A stretch of DNA of 64,000 nt, from contig NZ_LMHK01000003.1 of assembly GCF_001427875.1 (NCBI RefSeq), positions 186,001-250,000 of the forward strand. The letters are read 5' to 3'. The notes below the pieces were generated by a model. The model was given only the letters and a program-made list of their open reading frames with translations, was not told the origin of the DNA and did no database searches. Made by a program: the position numbers and the translations under genes. Of this stretch, positions 44,042 through 51,816 are shown piece after piece. The DNA comes from Devosia sp. Root685 (GTDB lineage Bacteria; Pseudomonadota; Alphaproteobacteria; Rhizobiales; Devosiaceae). Every line of letters begins with the position of its first letter. The first letter of the stretch is position 1.

Positions 44042-44938
44042 TTAAAAGCGACGGAAGACGTCGGTGAGCACAGTGTTCTCATCGCGGTGATTGCCACCCT
44101 TCTGGGCCGCCCAATAGGCGCCGATAGCCGACACGAGCGTCGTTGCGGCAAGAAGGAAGGCGGCGATGATAGCGGTGTTGCGGGCAATACGCGCTGCTTC
44201 AAGCGCATCCTGCTTGGCGCCTTCGATGGAGACGATCACCTGGTCGACCCGGGCCGCGGACTCTTCCGGCGTCAGACCGGTATTGGCCGCAACCACCGAG
44301 GCAAGATAGGTGCGATCGGCATCCGGCACGGTGCCGTCACCCAGGGCGGCCTGGGCAAAGATACGCGCCGCTTCAGCCCGGCTTGCGGTCGTGTCGCCAG
44401 CCACCGGCTGTTCGGCACGGAACAGCTGATCGGTGAAGTAGGCATTGGGATCGATCAGGTCCGCCGAGCCTTCGGCAACGTTTGAGGTTGCGGTGGTGGC
44501 CGTAGCCAGCGCCGAACCGGCCATGTTTGCCGCTGCACCCACGCCGCCCACGGCGATAATCGCGCCGAGCACGGTAGCCCCAGCCCAAACGATCAGGCCA
44601 TGAGCGCCATCGCGCACATCGCTTTCGTCTTCCGTGGCATCAAAATGCCGGCGGCGCAGGCGGCCTGCCAGATAGCCACCGGCCATCAGGCTCGAAATCT
44701 GCACCCAGAGGAACCAGCTTGCCGCGGCAATGCCGATCAGAATGCCCGGAGCGCCTTCGCGCGAATGGAAATCGACGAAATTCAGACCAATGGCGGTGCC
44801 AAAGGCGATGAACAGCAGGGAAATGGCCGAGGCGAAGATGATGCCGGCAATGATTGCGGACCAATCGACATAGCTCGCGCCCTCGCGGGTGGACGATGCG
44901 TCGACAACGGCGACTTCAGTTGGTTGTACAATGGTCAT
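44042..44938 (-). CDS. polytopic membrane protein of unknown function
   Basis: A 298-residue protein with about four to five transmembrane helices: WSAIIAGIIFASAISLLFIA, a following GILIGIAAASWFLWVQISSL, GLIVWAGATVLGAIIAVGGV and the C-terminal NTAIIAAFLLAATTLVSAIG. A periplasmic or cytosolic loop of about 110 residues lies between helices three and four. It is flanked on the same strand by two 24-residue single-helix peptide genes, suggesting a small membrane complex. The family is not identified with certainty. Confidence 0.65.
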   Translation of the reverse strand: MTIVQPTEVAVVDASSTREGASYVDWSAIIAGIIFASAISLLFIAFGTAIGLNFVDFHSREGAPGILIGIAAASWFLWVQISSLMAGGYLAGRLRRRHFDATEDESDVRDGAHGLIVWAGATVLGAIIAVGGVGAAANMAGSALATATTATSNVAEGSADLIDPNAYFTDQLFRAEQPVAGDTTASRAEAARIFAQAALGDGTVPDADRTYLASVVAANTGLTPEESAARVDQVIVSIEGAKQDALEAARIARNTAIIAAFLLAATTLVSAIGAYWAAQKGGNHRDENTVLTDVFRRF

Positions 44939-44953
44939 GGTGCTGGCCCTCGT

Positions 44954-45028
44954 TCACGCGAGGCCGATGAAGGACAGGATTGCCATGACGATGACGACGA
45001 GGCCAACGAGATAAATAATGGAATTCAT
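44954..45028 (-). CDS. 24-residue membrane micropeptide
   Basis: A 25-codon gene that starts MNSIIYLVGLVVIV and ends ILSFIGLA, one hydrophobic helix. CCGGAG lies 9 nt before the ATG. It ends 15 nt before the 298-residue membrane protein gene. Similar tiny proteins with (I/V)YLVGLVV and LSF(L/F)GL are, to my recollection, common in Hyphomicrobiales; a search would confirm this. Function unknown. Confidence 0.65.
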   Translation of the reverse strand: MNSIIYLVGLVVIVMAILSFIGLA

Positions 45029-45176
45029 GAAATGCACTCCGGCAATTGAAATGTGACATCTCAACTGGCGGAAGGGCGATTTCGTTCCGGTCGCGAAGCG
45101 AAAGCGGGGGCCGGTTTTTCGGCAAAGAAATGCCCAAAAACAAGGAACTAAAGCGCGAGAACCTGATTGGGCGGCT

Positions 45177-45371
45177 CTAGCCCGTATATTGCCTGACATA
45201 GGCAATGATCGGCGCCAGATGCTGCGGGTTGGTCCACAAGAACCAGCCGCCCGCCGCTAGCGCCAGCACGATGGCAATGCCAACGACCTTTTTGACGACC
45301 GAAAAGATCAGCCAGATAATGACAACGGCGCCAGTGCCGAAGCCCATAAGGGTAAGCGGGTCTGTCGGCAT
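45177..45371 (-). CDS. small membrane protein, 64 residues
   Basis: It starts at an ATG with GAGGAGACG upstream and encodes two hydrophobic segments (GFGTGAVVIIWLIFSVVKKV, then VGIAIVLALAAGGWFLW) with a short polar C-terminus. No family recognised. Same strand as the micropeptide cluster, about 150 bp upstream of it. Confidence 0.55.
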   Translation of the reverse strand: MPTDPLTLMGFGTGAVVIIWLIFSVVKKVVGIAIVLALAAGGWFLWTNPQHLAPIIAYVRQYTG

Positions 45372-45495
45372 TTTCGTCTCCTCGGCCTTTTGCGCCTTTT
45401 GCAGGGCATCAGTGGCAATTTCAAGCCCGCCATTGGTCCCCGTTTCCGGCTTTCGCCGGGGTGACAACGGGGAGGAAAGAAGAGTGCCAAAAAAC

Positions 45496-45527
45496 CAAAA
45501 AAACGGGCAGGGATCGCTCCCCGCCCG
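45496..45527 (-). terminator. Rho-independent terminator of the pyrimidine ABC operon
   Basis: CGGGCAGGGA-TCGC-TCCCCGCCCG (45504-45527, one G-U pair) followed on the minus strand by a T7 tract. It ends transcription after the substrate-binding protein gene at 45550. Confidence 0.88.
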
Positions 45528-45549
45528 CCAATTCTAAAACGCTTGAAAA

Positions 45550-46530
45550 TTACTTCAACGCGTCGGTGACGACGGTGGTGTAGGCGCCTTCGGGCTGAGC
45601 TTTGATGATCGACTGATCCAGCAGTGCCTTGACGGTACGATCATAGGTTTCCATGTTCAGCGCCGGGTCGGTCGCGTCGACGAGCTTGGACACCTCGCCG
45701 ACCATATAGAGCTGGTGCGCCAGTTCCGCAGCGCCGGTTTCGTCGCTATCGACGACAATCTGCGCGGCTTCTTCCGGGTTGTCGAGCGCGTATTGCCAGC
45801 CCTTCATCGAGGCGCGGACAAAGCGCGTATAGGCATCGACCTTGGCCGGATCCTTGAGCGAGTCTTCGAGCACATAGAGGCCGTCTTCGAGGAGATCATT
45901 GCCCATCTCGGTATAGTTGAAGATGGTCAGATTATCCGGGCCATAGCCGGCATCGAGCGCCTGGCCATATTCATTATAGGTCATCACTGAAATGCAATCG
46001 GCCTGGCCCTGGATCATCGGCTGGATATCAAAGCTCTGCTGCAGGACGGTGACGCCGCCGGCCGAGCCGTCGGTCGCAATGCCTTCCTTGTTCATCCAGG
46101 CAAAGAACGGATATTCATTGCCGAAGAACCAGACGCCCAGCGTGTGCCCGGGGAAATCGGCGACGGTTTTGATTTCCTTTTCGACCGGACAGATCATCAT
46201 CAGACCCGAACGCTTGAACGGCTGGGCGATATTGACGAGCGGCACGCCGGTTTCGCGGGCCGCCATGCCAGCCGCCATCCAGGTGACGATAATATCGGCG
46301 CCGCCCCCGGCGATCACCTGTTCGGGGGCAATGTTCGGGCCGCCGGGCAGGATCGTCAGGTCGATATCTTCTTCGTCATAAAAGCCCTTGGCTTCGGCAA
46401 CGAGATAGCCGGCAAACTGGGCCTGCGTCACCCACTTCAATTGCAGGGTCAAAGCATCGGCCGCAAAGGCACCCGGCATTGCCGCCAGCGCCATCGTGCC
46501 CGCCATCAGACCGGTGATAAGAGTTTTCAT
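45550..46530 (-). CDS. ABC transporter substrate-binding protein (NMT1/THI5-like)
   Basis: A 326-residue periplasmic binding protein with a signal peptide (LITGLMAGTMALAAMPGAFA). The NMT1/SsuA-type fold is shown by LQLKWVTQAQFAGYLVAEAK at the start, GGADIIVTWMAAGM and KGWQYALDNPEEAAQIVV. This family binds thiamine precursors, sulphonates or pyrimidines. The genomic context (dihydropyrimidinase, carbamoyl-beta-alanine hydrolase, RutR-like regulator) points to uracil, thymine or a dihydropyrimidine; this is inference. Last gene of a four-gene ABC cluster. Confidence 0.87.
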   Translation of the reverse strand: MKTLITGLMAGTMALAAMPGAFAADALTLQLKWVTQAQFAGYLVAEAKGFYDEEDIDLTILPGGPNIAPEQVIAGGGADIIVTWMAAGMAARETGVPLVNIAQPFKRSGLMMICPVEKEIKTVADFPGHTLGVWFFGNEYPFFAWMNKEGIATDGSAGGVTVLQQSFDIQPMIQGQADCISVMTYNEYGQALDAGYGPDNLTIFNYTEMGNDLLEDGLYVLEDSLKDPAKVDAYTRFVRASMKGWQYALDNPEEAAQIVVDSDETGAAELAHQLYMVGEVSKLVDATDPALNMETYDRTVKALLDQSIIKAQPEGAYTTVVTDALK

Positions 46531-46559
46531 TCTGTCGTTCCCTTTTCCCTGTTTCTTAA

Positions 46560-47675
46560 CTACGCCCGTCCACCACGGACAGACGGATGCCAGAAGGTGA
46601 CGCCCCTTTCTATGAGAGCGATCACCCCGTAGAAGGCGGACCCCGCGACCGCGGCAACCGCGATCTCCGCCCAGACCAGGTCGATGGCGAGACGCCCCAC
46701 CCCGGTCGAAATCCGGAAGCCCATCCCCACAACAGGCGTTCCGAAGAATTCCGCTACGATTGCGCCGATCAAGGCCAGAGTCGAGTTGATCTTGAGGGCA
46801 TTGAAAATAAACGGCCCCGCAGCGGGGAGGCGCAGTTTAACCAGCGTCTGCCAATAGTTGGCAGCATAGGTCCGCATCAGGTCGCGCTCGATGGTGGAGG
46901 CTGCGTTGAGCCCCGCCACCGTATTGACCAGCATGGGAAAGAACGTCATGGCGACGACGACGGCAGCCTTCGATTGCCAGTCGAAACCGAACCACATGAC
47001 CATGATCGGCGCGATGCCGATGATCGGCAACGCCGACATGAAATTGCCGATCGGCAGCAACCCGGCTTTGAGGAAGGGCGAACGATCGACCGCAATGGCG
47101 ACGATGAGCCCCGCAAGGCAGCCGATGATGTAGCCGGGAATGACGGACTTGACGAAAGTCTGCACGAAATCGGCCCAGAGAATCCCGCGTGAATTCTCCA
47201 ACTGTGCCCCGATGGCCGAAGGCGCCGGCAGCAGCACCGGCGGCACATTGGCGCCGCGCGTGACGATTTCCCACATCACCAGCAAGGAAATGCCGAAGAC
47301 CGCCGGAATAAGCAGCCCCATGGTTTTGCGCGGCACCGTGCCCTTGCGAATTTCGCCCGAAAGCTGATCGACAAACAGCCAGGCAAAAGCCCAGGCGCTC
47401 ACCATGGCAAACCAGTAATGCCCCGGCATGGCGCTGCCCCTCGGCAGGGCCAGCACCAGCGCCACGGCGATCAGCACGGCAGCCAATCCGTCGAGCCAGA
47501 AGCTGATGGGGCGGAACACGAAGCGCACCAGCGTCAGCGCGCCAAGTCCGACGGCCACGGTGAGGAGAATGTCCGCATCCGCCGAGATCGCGGCGCCAAC
47601 GAGACCGCAAAGCGCCGTGAGCCCGCCCAGCAGCGCCAGAACGGATTGCAGGAGACTGAGACCGGATTTCATCAT
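46560..47675 (-). CDS. ABC transporter permease with N-terminal membrane extension
   Basis: A 371-residue BPD_transp_1 permease. The core, from about residue 140 (PAVFGISLLVMWEIVTRGAN, then LLPAPSAIGAQL) to the end, is a normal SsuC/ThiX-like permease with the EAA-type loop (RTYAANYWQTLVKLRLPAAG). About 120 extra N-terminal residues add four or so transmembrane helices, making it longer than usual (~250). The ATGATG start overlaps the stop of the partner permease gene. It pairs with 47672-48538 as a heterodimer. Confidence 0.88.
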   Translation of the reverse strand: MMKSGLSLLQSVLALLGGLTALCGLVGAAISADADILLTVAVGLGALTLVRFVFRPISFWLDGLAAVLIAVALVLALPRGSAMPGHYWFAMVSAWAFAWLFVDQLSGEIRKGTVPRKTMGLLIPAVFGISLLVMWEIVTRGANVPPVLLPAPSAIGAQLENSRGILWADFVQTFVKSVIPGYIIGCLAGLIVAIAVDRSPFLKAGLLPIGNFMSALPIIGIAPIMVMWFGFDWQSKAAVVVAMTFFPMLVNTVAGLNAASTIERDLMRTYAANYWQTLVKLRLPAAGPFIFNALKINSTLALIGAIVAEFFGTPVVGMGFRISTGVGRLAIDLVWAEIAVAAVAGSAFYGVIALIERGVTFWHPSVRGGRA

Positions 47676-48538
47676 GCCCGCACCCCATTGCGCGCATTGA
47701 CCCATTTCTCCGCCGCCCCAACGATTGCTACCAGCACCGCCGCCAGCCCCGCCGCCAGAAACAGCGCTGCCCAGATCTGGATCGTCTGGCCATTGTAGGA
47801 GCCTGTAAGAAGCCGAACTCCCAACCCGCCACCCGCCGCATTGGAGAGTTCCGCGACGACCGCACCGATCAGCGAAATGGCAATGCCCACCTTCATGGAG
47901 GCAAAGAGCATCGGTAGCGCCGCTGGCCAGCGCAATTTCCAGAACACCTGCCAGGGGTTAGCGTCATAAGTCCGCATCAGATCGAGCTGGATCGCCTCGG
48001 GCGAGCGCAGCCCCTTGACCATGCCGACAACGACCGGGAAGAAGCTGAGATACATCGAAATCAGCGCTTTCGGCACCAGCCCCGTCAGCCCGATCGCCCC
48101 GAGCCCCACCACCACCATGGGCGCAATCGCCAGGATCGGAATGGTCTGGCTGGCGATGATCCACGGCATCAGCGAGCGATCCGCCGCATCATTGTGCACA
48201 ATGGCGACCGCCAGCGCGACACCCAGCCCCGTCCCAAGCACAAAGCCGAGCAGCGTCGCCGACAGCGTAATCCAGGCATGCAGCGCCAGGGACCGCCGGG
48301 AGGTAAATTCAAGCCCCATGGTCGCATTCCAGATTTCGGAAAACACCTGATGCGGCACCGGCAAGATCGGCTTGTCCTGCGCCCAGGTCTGCTGGGCAAA
48401 TTCGAAAAACGGCACATCGGCCAGATTGGCGCGCTCATTGAGAATGGTCTGCCAAGGCGCATTCATCCAGATCGCCGCCGCGTACCAGAAGATAAAAATG
48501 GCGATGAGGATGGTGAGAATTGGAAGGACGCGGCTCAT
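47672..48538 (-). CDS. ABC transporter permease
   Basis: A 288-residue SsuC-like inner membrane permease with about six helices and the ATPase-contact loop (MRTYDANPWQVFWKLRWPAA). ATG at 48538 is chosen, since an in-frame start seven codons upstream lies in a repeat. It overlaps the next permease by ATGA. Separated from the ATPase gene by a family D repeat (48545-48664). Confidence 0.9.
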   Translation of the reverse strand: MSRVLPILTILIAIFIFWYAAAIWMNAPWQTILNERANLADVPFFEFAQQTWAQDKPILPVPHQVFSEIWNATMGLEFTSRRSLALHAWITLSATLLGFVLGTGLGVALAVAIVHNDAADRSLMPWIIASQTIPILAIAPMVVVGLGAIGLTGLVPKALISMYLSFFPVVVGMVKGLRSPEAIQLDLMRTYDANPWQVFWKLRWPAALPMLFASMKVGIAISLIGAVVAELSNAAGGGLGVRLLTGSYNGQTIQIWAALFLAAGLAAVLVAIVGAAEKWVNARNGVRA

Positions 48539-48544
48539 GACGGG

Positions 48545-48664
48545 AACACCCCCACCCAACCTCCCCCTGGAAGGGGGAGGGGTGGCGCCTGTGGCCTACG
48601 CGCGATCTGGCCCAACCCACCAGTCGGTCCCTCCCCCTTCCAGGGGGAGGCTAGGTGGGGGTTG
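48545..48664. repeat. dispersed inverted-repeat element (family D)
   Basis: A 120-bp element with AACACCCCCACC...CCTCCCCCTGGAAGG at one end and the near-complement at the other, inserted between ATPase and permease genes of one operon. Related in plan to 56945-57061. Confidence 0.78.
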
Positions 48665-48683
48665 TTCTCGGGAGTACGATAAA

Positions 48684-49469
48684 TCACACCACCTCCTCAT
48701 AAGAATGCCCAGCCCTCAATCCATCCCTTACCCGCGCCGCAATCGCCAAAAACTCCGGCGTCTCGCGAATATCGAGCGGCCTTTCCTTGGGCAGGTTGCT
48801 CTCGATGATATCGGTCACCCGCCCCGGCCGCGGTGACATCACCACGATTTTCGTCGACAGATAAACCGCCTCCGGAATCGAATGCGTCACAAAGCAGATC
48901 GTCTTCTGCGTCCGGTCCCAAAGCTTGAGCAGCTCGGAATTGAGATGATCCCGCACGATCTCGTCGAGCGCGCCAAACGGCTCGTCCATCAGCAACAAAT
49001 CGGCATCGAACGCCAGCGCCCGCGCGATGGACGCCCGCTGCTGCATGCCCCCCGACAGCTGCCATGGATACTTTTTCTCGAACCCGGAAAGGTTCACCAG
49101 GTCCATGGTCCGCTTGATCCGTTCCGCCTGCTGCTGAGGCGAATGCCCCATGATTTCGAGCGGCAGGGCGATATTCTTCTCGATCGTCCGCCATGGATAA
49201 AGCGCCGGCGCCTGAAACACATAGCCATAGGCGCGATTCTTGCGCGCATCTTCCGGCGTCTGTCCGTTGATGCGCAACGTGCCAGAGGTTGGTTGTTCAA
49301 GATCGGCAATGGTGCGCAAAAACGTCGTCTTGCCGCAGCCCGAAGGCCCGATGAAGGAAACAAAGTCACCCTTCTCGATAGTCAGGTTGACGTCGCTCAG
49401 CGCAACGACATCGCCGTCATTGGTGGAAAAGGTCAGGCCAAGATTTTGGGCGGAGACGACGGGGATCAT
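48684..49469 (-). CDS. ABC transporter ATP-binding protein (SsuB/TauB type)
   Basis: A 261-residue ATPase: Walker A GPSGCGKTT, Q-loop YVFQAPALYPW, signature LSGGMQQRASIARALA, Walker B LLLMDEPFGALD, and switch His in CFVTHS. It energises the two permeases downstream. With the SBP this makes a complete importer for a small aromatic or pyrimidine-like solute. Confidence 0.93.
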   Translation of the reverse strand: MIPVVSAQNLGLTFSTNDGDVVALSDVNLTIEKGDFVSFIGPSGCGKTTFLRTIADLEQPTSGTLRINGQTPEDARKNRAYGYVFQAPALYPWRTIEKNIALPLEIMGHSPQQQAERIKRTMDLVNLSGFEKKYPWQLSGGMQQRASIARALAFDADLLLMDEPFGALDEIVRDHLNSELLKLWDRTQKTICFVTHSIPEAVYLSTKIVVMSPRPGRVTDIIESNLPKERPLDIRETPEFLAIAARVRDGLRAGHSYEEVV

Positions 49470-49473
49470 GAGA

Positions 49474-49602
49474 AGGCCCCCTCACCCGTCTCGCCCTCTG
49501 GGCGATCCACCCTCTCCCCAAGAGGGAGAGGAATAGCGAACACCGTACCATTCTTCTCCCTCTCGGGGAGAAGGTGGCGCGCAGCGCCGGATGAGGGGGG
49601 GC
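49474..49602. repeat. dispersed inverted-repeat element (family C)
   Basis: 129 bp from AAGGCCCCCTCACCC to GGATGAGGGGGGGCT, with inner CTCTCCCC/GGGGAGA blocks. It separates the ABC ATPase gene from the dihydropyrimidinase gene. Confidence 0.78.
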
Positions 49603-49626
49603 TCGCCTCGATCAAGAAATTCACCA

Positions 49627-51078
49627 TCAAACCCCCGTCGCCGGAATACCCGTCCGCTCCACCTTGCGCGGCGCGACGATTTCCTTCCATTGGCTCAGCG
49701 CCCGATTGACCGGATTTTTCGCCTCGCGCGCCACGAATTTTCCATGGCCCGGCTCAGCCTTCACTTCGCTTTCGACGATGGAAACCTTGCCGCGGCTCAG
49801 CACAAAGCGCGGCATGCCGGTCACCTCAAAGCCTTCAAACACATTGTAGTCGATCACCGACTGCTGGCTCTTTGCCGTGATCGTCTTCTTCCGCTTCGGG
49901 TCCCAGACCACCAGGTCGGCATCGGCACCAACCATCACCGCACCCTTTTTCGGATACATATTGAGAATCTTGGCAATGTTCGTCGATGTGACAGCCACGA
50001 ATTCATTGGGCGTCAGCCGGCCGGTATTGACCCCTGCCGTCCATAGCACCGGCAACCGATCCTCAAGCCCGCCCGTGCCGTTGGGAATTTTGGCAAAATT
50101 CCCCACCCCATTGCGCTTCTGCGCGGTGGTAAAGGCGCAATGGTCCGTCGCCACACAAGACAGCGACCCCGCCTGCAACCCCGCCCAAAGCGAATCCTGA
50201 TGCGCCTTGTTGCGGAATGGCGGCGACATCACCCGCCGCGCCGCATGGTCCCAATCGGGATTAAAGTATTCGCTTTCGTCAAGCGTCAAATGCTGCACCA
50301 GCGGCTCGCCATAAACGCGCATGCCCTTCTGCCGCGCCCGGCGAATGGCTTCGTGCGCTTGCTCGCAGGAAACGTGCACGACATAGAGCGGCACCCCGGC
50401 CATATCGGCAATCATGATGGCCCGATTGGTCGCTTCGCCTTCCACCTCCGGCGGCCGCGAATAGGCATGCCCCTCTGGCCCGTTATTCCCCTCGGCCAAG
50501 AGCTTGGCCGTCATCGCCGCAACGACGTCGCCATTTTCGGCATGCACCAGGGGCAGGGCGCCGAGCGCCGCGCAGCGCTGGAACGAGGCGAACATCTCGT
50601 CGTCGTTCACCATCAGGCTGCCCTTATAGGCCATGAAATGCTTGAACGAGGTAATGCCGCGGTCGACCACCTCGGCCATTTCATCAAAAACCTGCTCGCC
50701 CCACCAGGTCACCGCCATGTGGAACGAATAATCGGTCGAAGCCTTGCTGGTTTTGTTGTCCCACATCTGCAGCGCTTCGAGCAGCGATTGATTGGGATTG
50801 GGCAGGCAGAAATCCACCACCATGGTCGTCCCGCCAGCCAGCGCCGCCCGCGTGCCGCTCTCAAAATCGTCCGCCGAATAGGTGCCCATAAAAGGCATTT
50901 CGAGATGGGTATGCGGATCGATGCCGCCGGGCATGATGTAGCAGCCGCTGGCATCCAATACTTCGTCGCCAGACAGGTTTTGCCCGATCTCGACAATGAC
51001 ATCGCCGTCGATTTTGACATCAGCCACGTAGCTGAGATCAGCCGTGACAACGGTGCCGCCCCTAATAACTTTGCTCAT
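49627..51078 (-). CDS. hydA: dihydropyrimidinase / D-hydantoinase
   Basis: A 483-residue amidohydrolase that opens dihydrouracil or dihydrothymine to N-carbamoyl-beta-amino acids. The binuclear zinc site is intact: GGIDPHTHLEMPF (H-x-H), the carboxylated Lys in SFKHFMAYKGSLM, the two His in LVHAENGD and YVVHVSCEQA, and the Asp in CVATDHCAFT. The ATG at 51078 is used; a second in-frame ATG 18 nt upstream is possible. It is followed in the pathway by the amidohydrolase at 51817-53079. Confidence 0.94.
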   Translation of the reverse strand: MSKVIRGGTVVTADLSYVADVKIDGDVIVEIGQNLSGDEVLDASGCYIMPGGIDPHTHLEMPFMGTYSADDFESGTRAALAGGTTMVVDFCLPNPNQSLLEALQMWDNKTSKASTDYSFHMAVTWWGEQVFDEMAEVVDRGITSFKHFMAYKGSLMVNDDEMFASFQRCAALGALPLVHAENGDVVAAMTAKLLAEGNNGPEGHAYSRPPEVEGEATNRAIMIADMAGVPLYVVHVSCEQAHEAIRRARQKGMRVYGEPLVQHLTLDESEYFNPDWDHAARRVMSPPFRNKAHQDSLWAGLQAGSLSCVATDHCAFTTAQKRNGVGNFAKIPNGTGGLEDRLPVLWTAGVNTGRLTPNEFVAVTSTNIAKILNMYPKKGAVMVGADADLVVWDPKRKKTITAKSQQSVIDYNVFEGFEVTGMPRFVLSRGKVSIVESEVKAEPGHGKFVAREAKNPVNRALSQWKEIVAPRKVERTGIPATGV

Positions 51079-51149
51079 ATCTTCGTTCCCTTGCATTCCC
51101 TCAGCCCACCCCGCACCCCTCAGCGCTTTTGGTGGGATTGTTGTTTTTC

Positions 51150-51653
51150 CTACGGACGCGCAGCCCCCTCATCCGTCTCGCCCTGCGGGCGAGCCACCTT
51201 CTCCCCAAGAGGGAGAAGAACAGATCGTGCCTGATTGAGAAAGTTGGCACCGTTCGCGCCACGCACACCTCTTATTCCTCTCCCTCTCGGGGAGAGGGTG
51301 GCCGGAGCGTAGCGCAGGTCGGGTGAGGGGGAGCCCTCAATGACGCTCAGGATTGACAACAAAACACCATCACGACTTTGCAGCACGTCCCCATTCCAGA
51401 AACGCAGCACTCCATAGCCTTCCGCATTCAGATATGTCGTCCGAAGCACATCGTTGGCATTGTCGGCATGCTGCCCGCCATCAAGCTCGATAATCAGTGC
51501 AGCCTCACGACAGGCAAAATCGGCGATGTACCGTCCCACTGGAAACTGCCGCACGAACTTTCAGCCACCGAGTGAGCGATTGCGCAGCGCATACCAGAGC
51601 CGGTTCTCGGCATCCGTAGCGTTCCGACGCAATTGGCGGGGCCGGGTGTTCAC
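51150..51653 (-). pseudogene. DUF559 (PD-(D/E)XK) endonuclease-like gene with in-frame stop
   Basis: Reading from GTG at 51653 the frame gives RRNATDAENRLWYALRNRSL, then GG, a TGA at 51561-51563, then KFVRQFPVGRYIADFACREA and LIIELDGGQHAD. The TGA stands where the family has Trp (LGGWKFVRQ), so a single nonsense change has split a DUF559 gene. The 3' end runs into a family C repeat (LSPRGRG, PLGEKVARPQGETDEG are repeat translation). Such genes are often wrapped in these repeats. The fragment after the stop could still be translated but would lack the first helices. Confidence 0.8.
51163..51335. repeat. dispersed inverted-repeat element (family C)
   Basis: Bounded by GCCCCCTCATCC and GGGTGAGGGGGAGC, with inner CTCCCCAAGAGGGAGAAG and CTCTCCCTCTCGGGGAGAGG. 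It overlaps the 3' end of the DUF559 pseudogene. Confidence 0.75.
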
Positions 51654-51658
51654 CAACG

Positions 51659-51798
51659 CGCCCCCTCATCCGCCCCTGCCGGGGCACCTTCTCCCCGATG
51701 GGGAGAAGAACCACGCAGCCTCAAACATCCTTCCTCTCCCCCTTCGGGATACTTTTCAGCGACCAAGGCCTGGCAAAGCCAAGTCGGTGAGGGGAGGT
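51659..51798. repeat. dispersed inverted-repeat element (family C), diverged copy
   Basis: GCCCCCTCATCCGCCC at the left, GGTGAGGGGAGG at the right, inner CTTCTCCCCGATGGGGAGAA. It flanks the 5' end of the DUF559 pseudogene, so the pseudogene is bracketed by two copies. Confidence 0.7.
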
Positions 51799-51816
51799 CG
51801 ATAGAGTGCACGAAGG

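Noticed and set aside
51561-51563. TGA in the DUF559 gene as a selenocysteine codon
   Set aside because: No adjacent SECIS-like hairpin was seen, and the family has Trp here, one base away from TGA.
49480-51810. Possible CRISPR-like repeats
   Set aside because: The repeated blocks are inverted-repeat elements of irregular spacing and length, not direct repeats with unique spacers.
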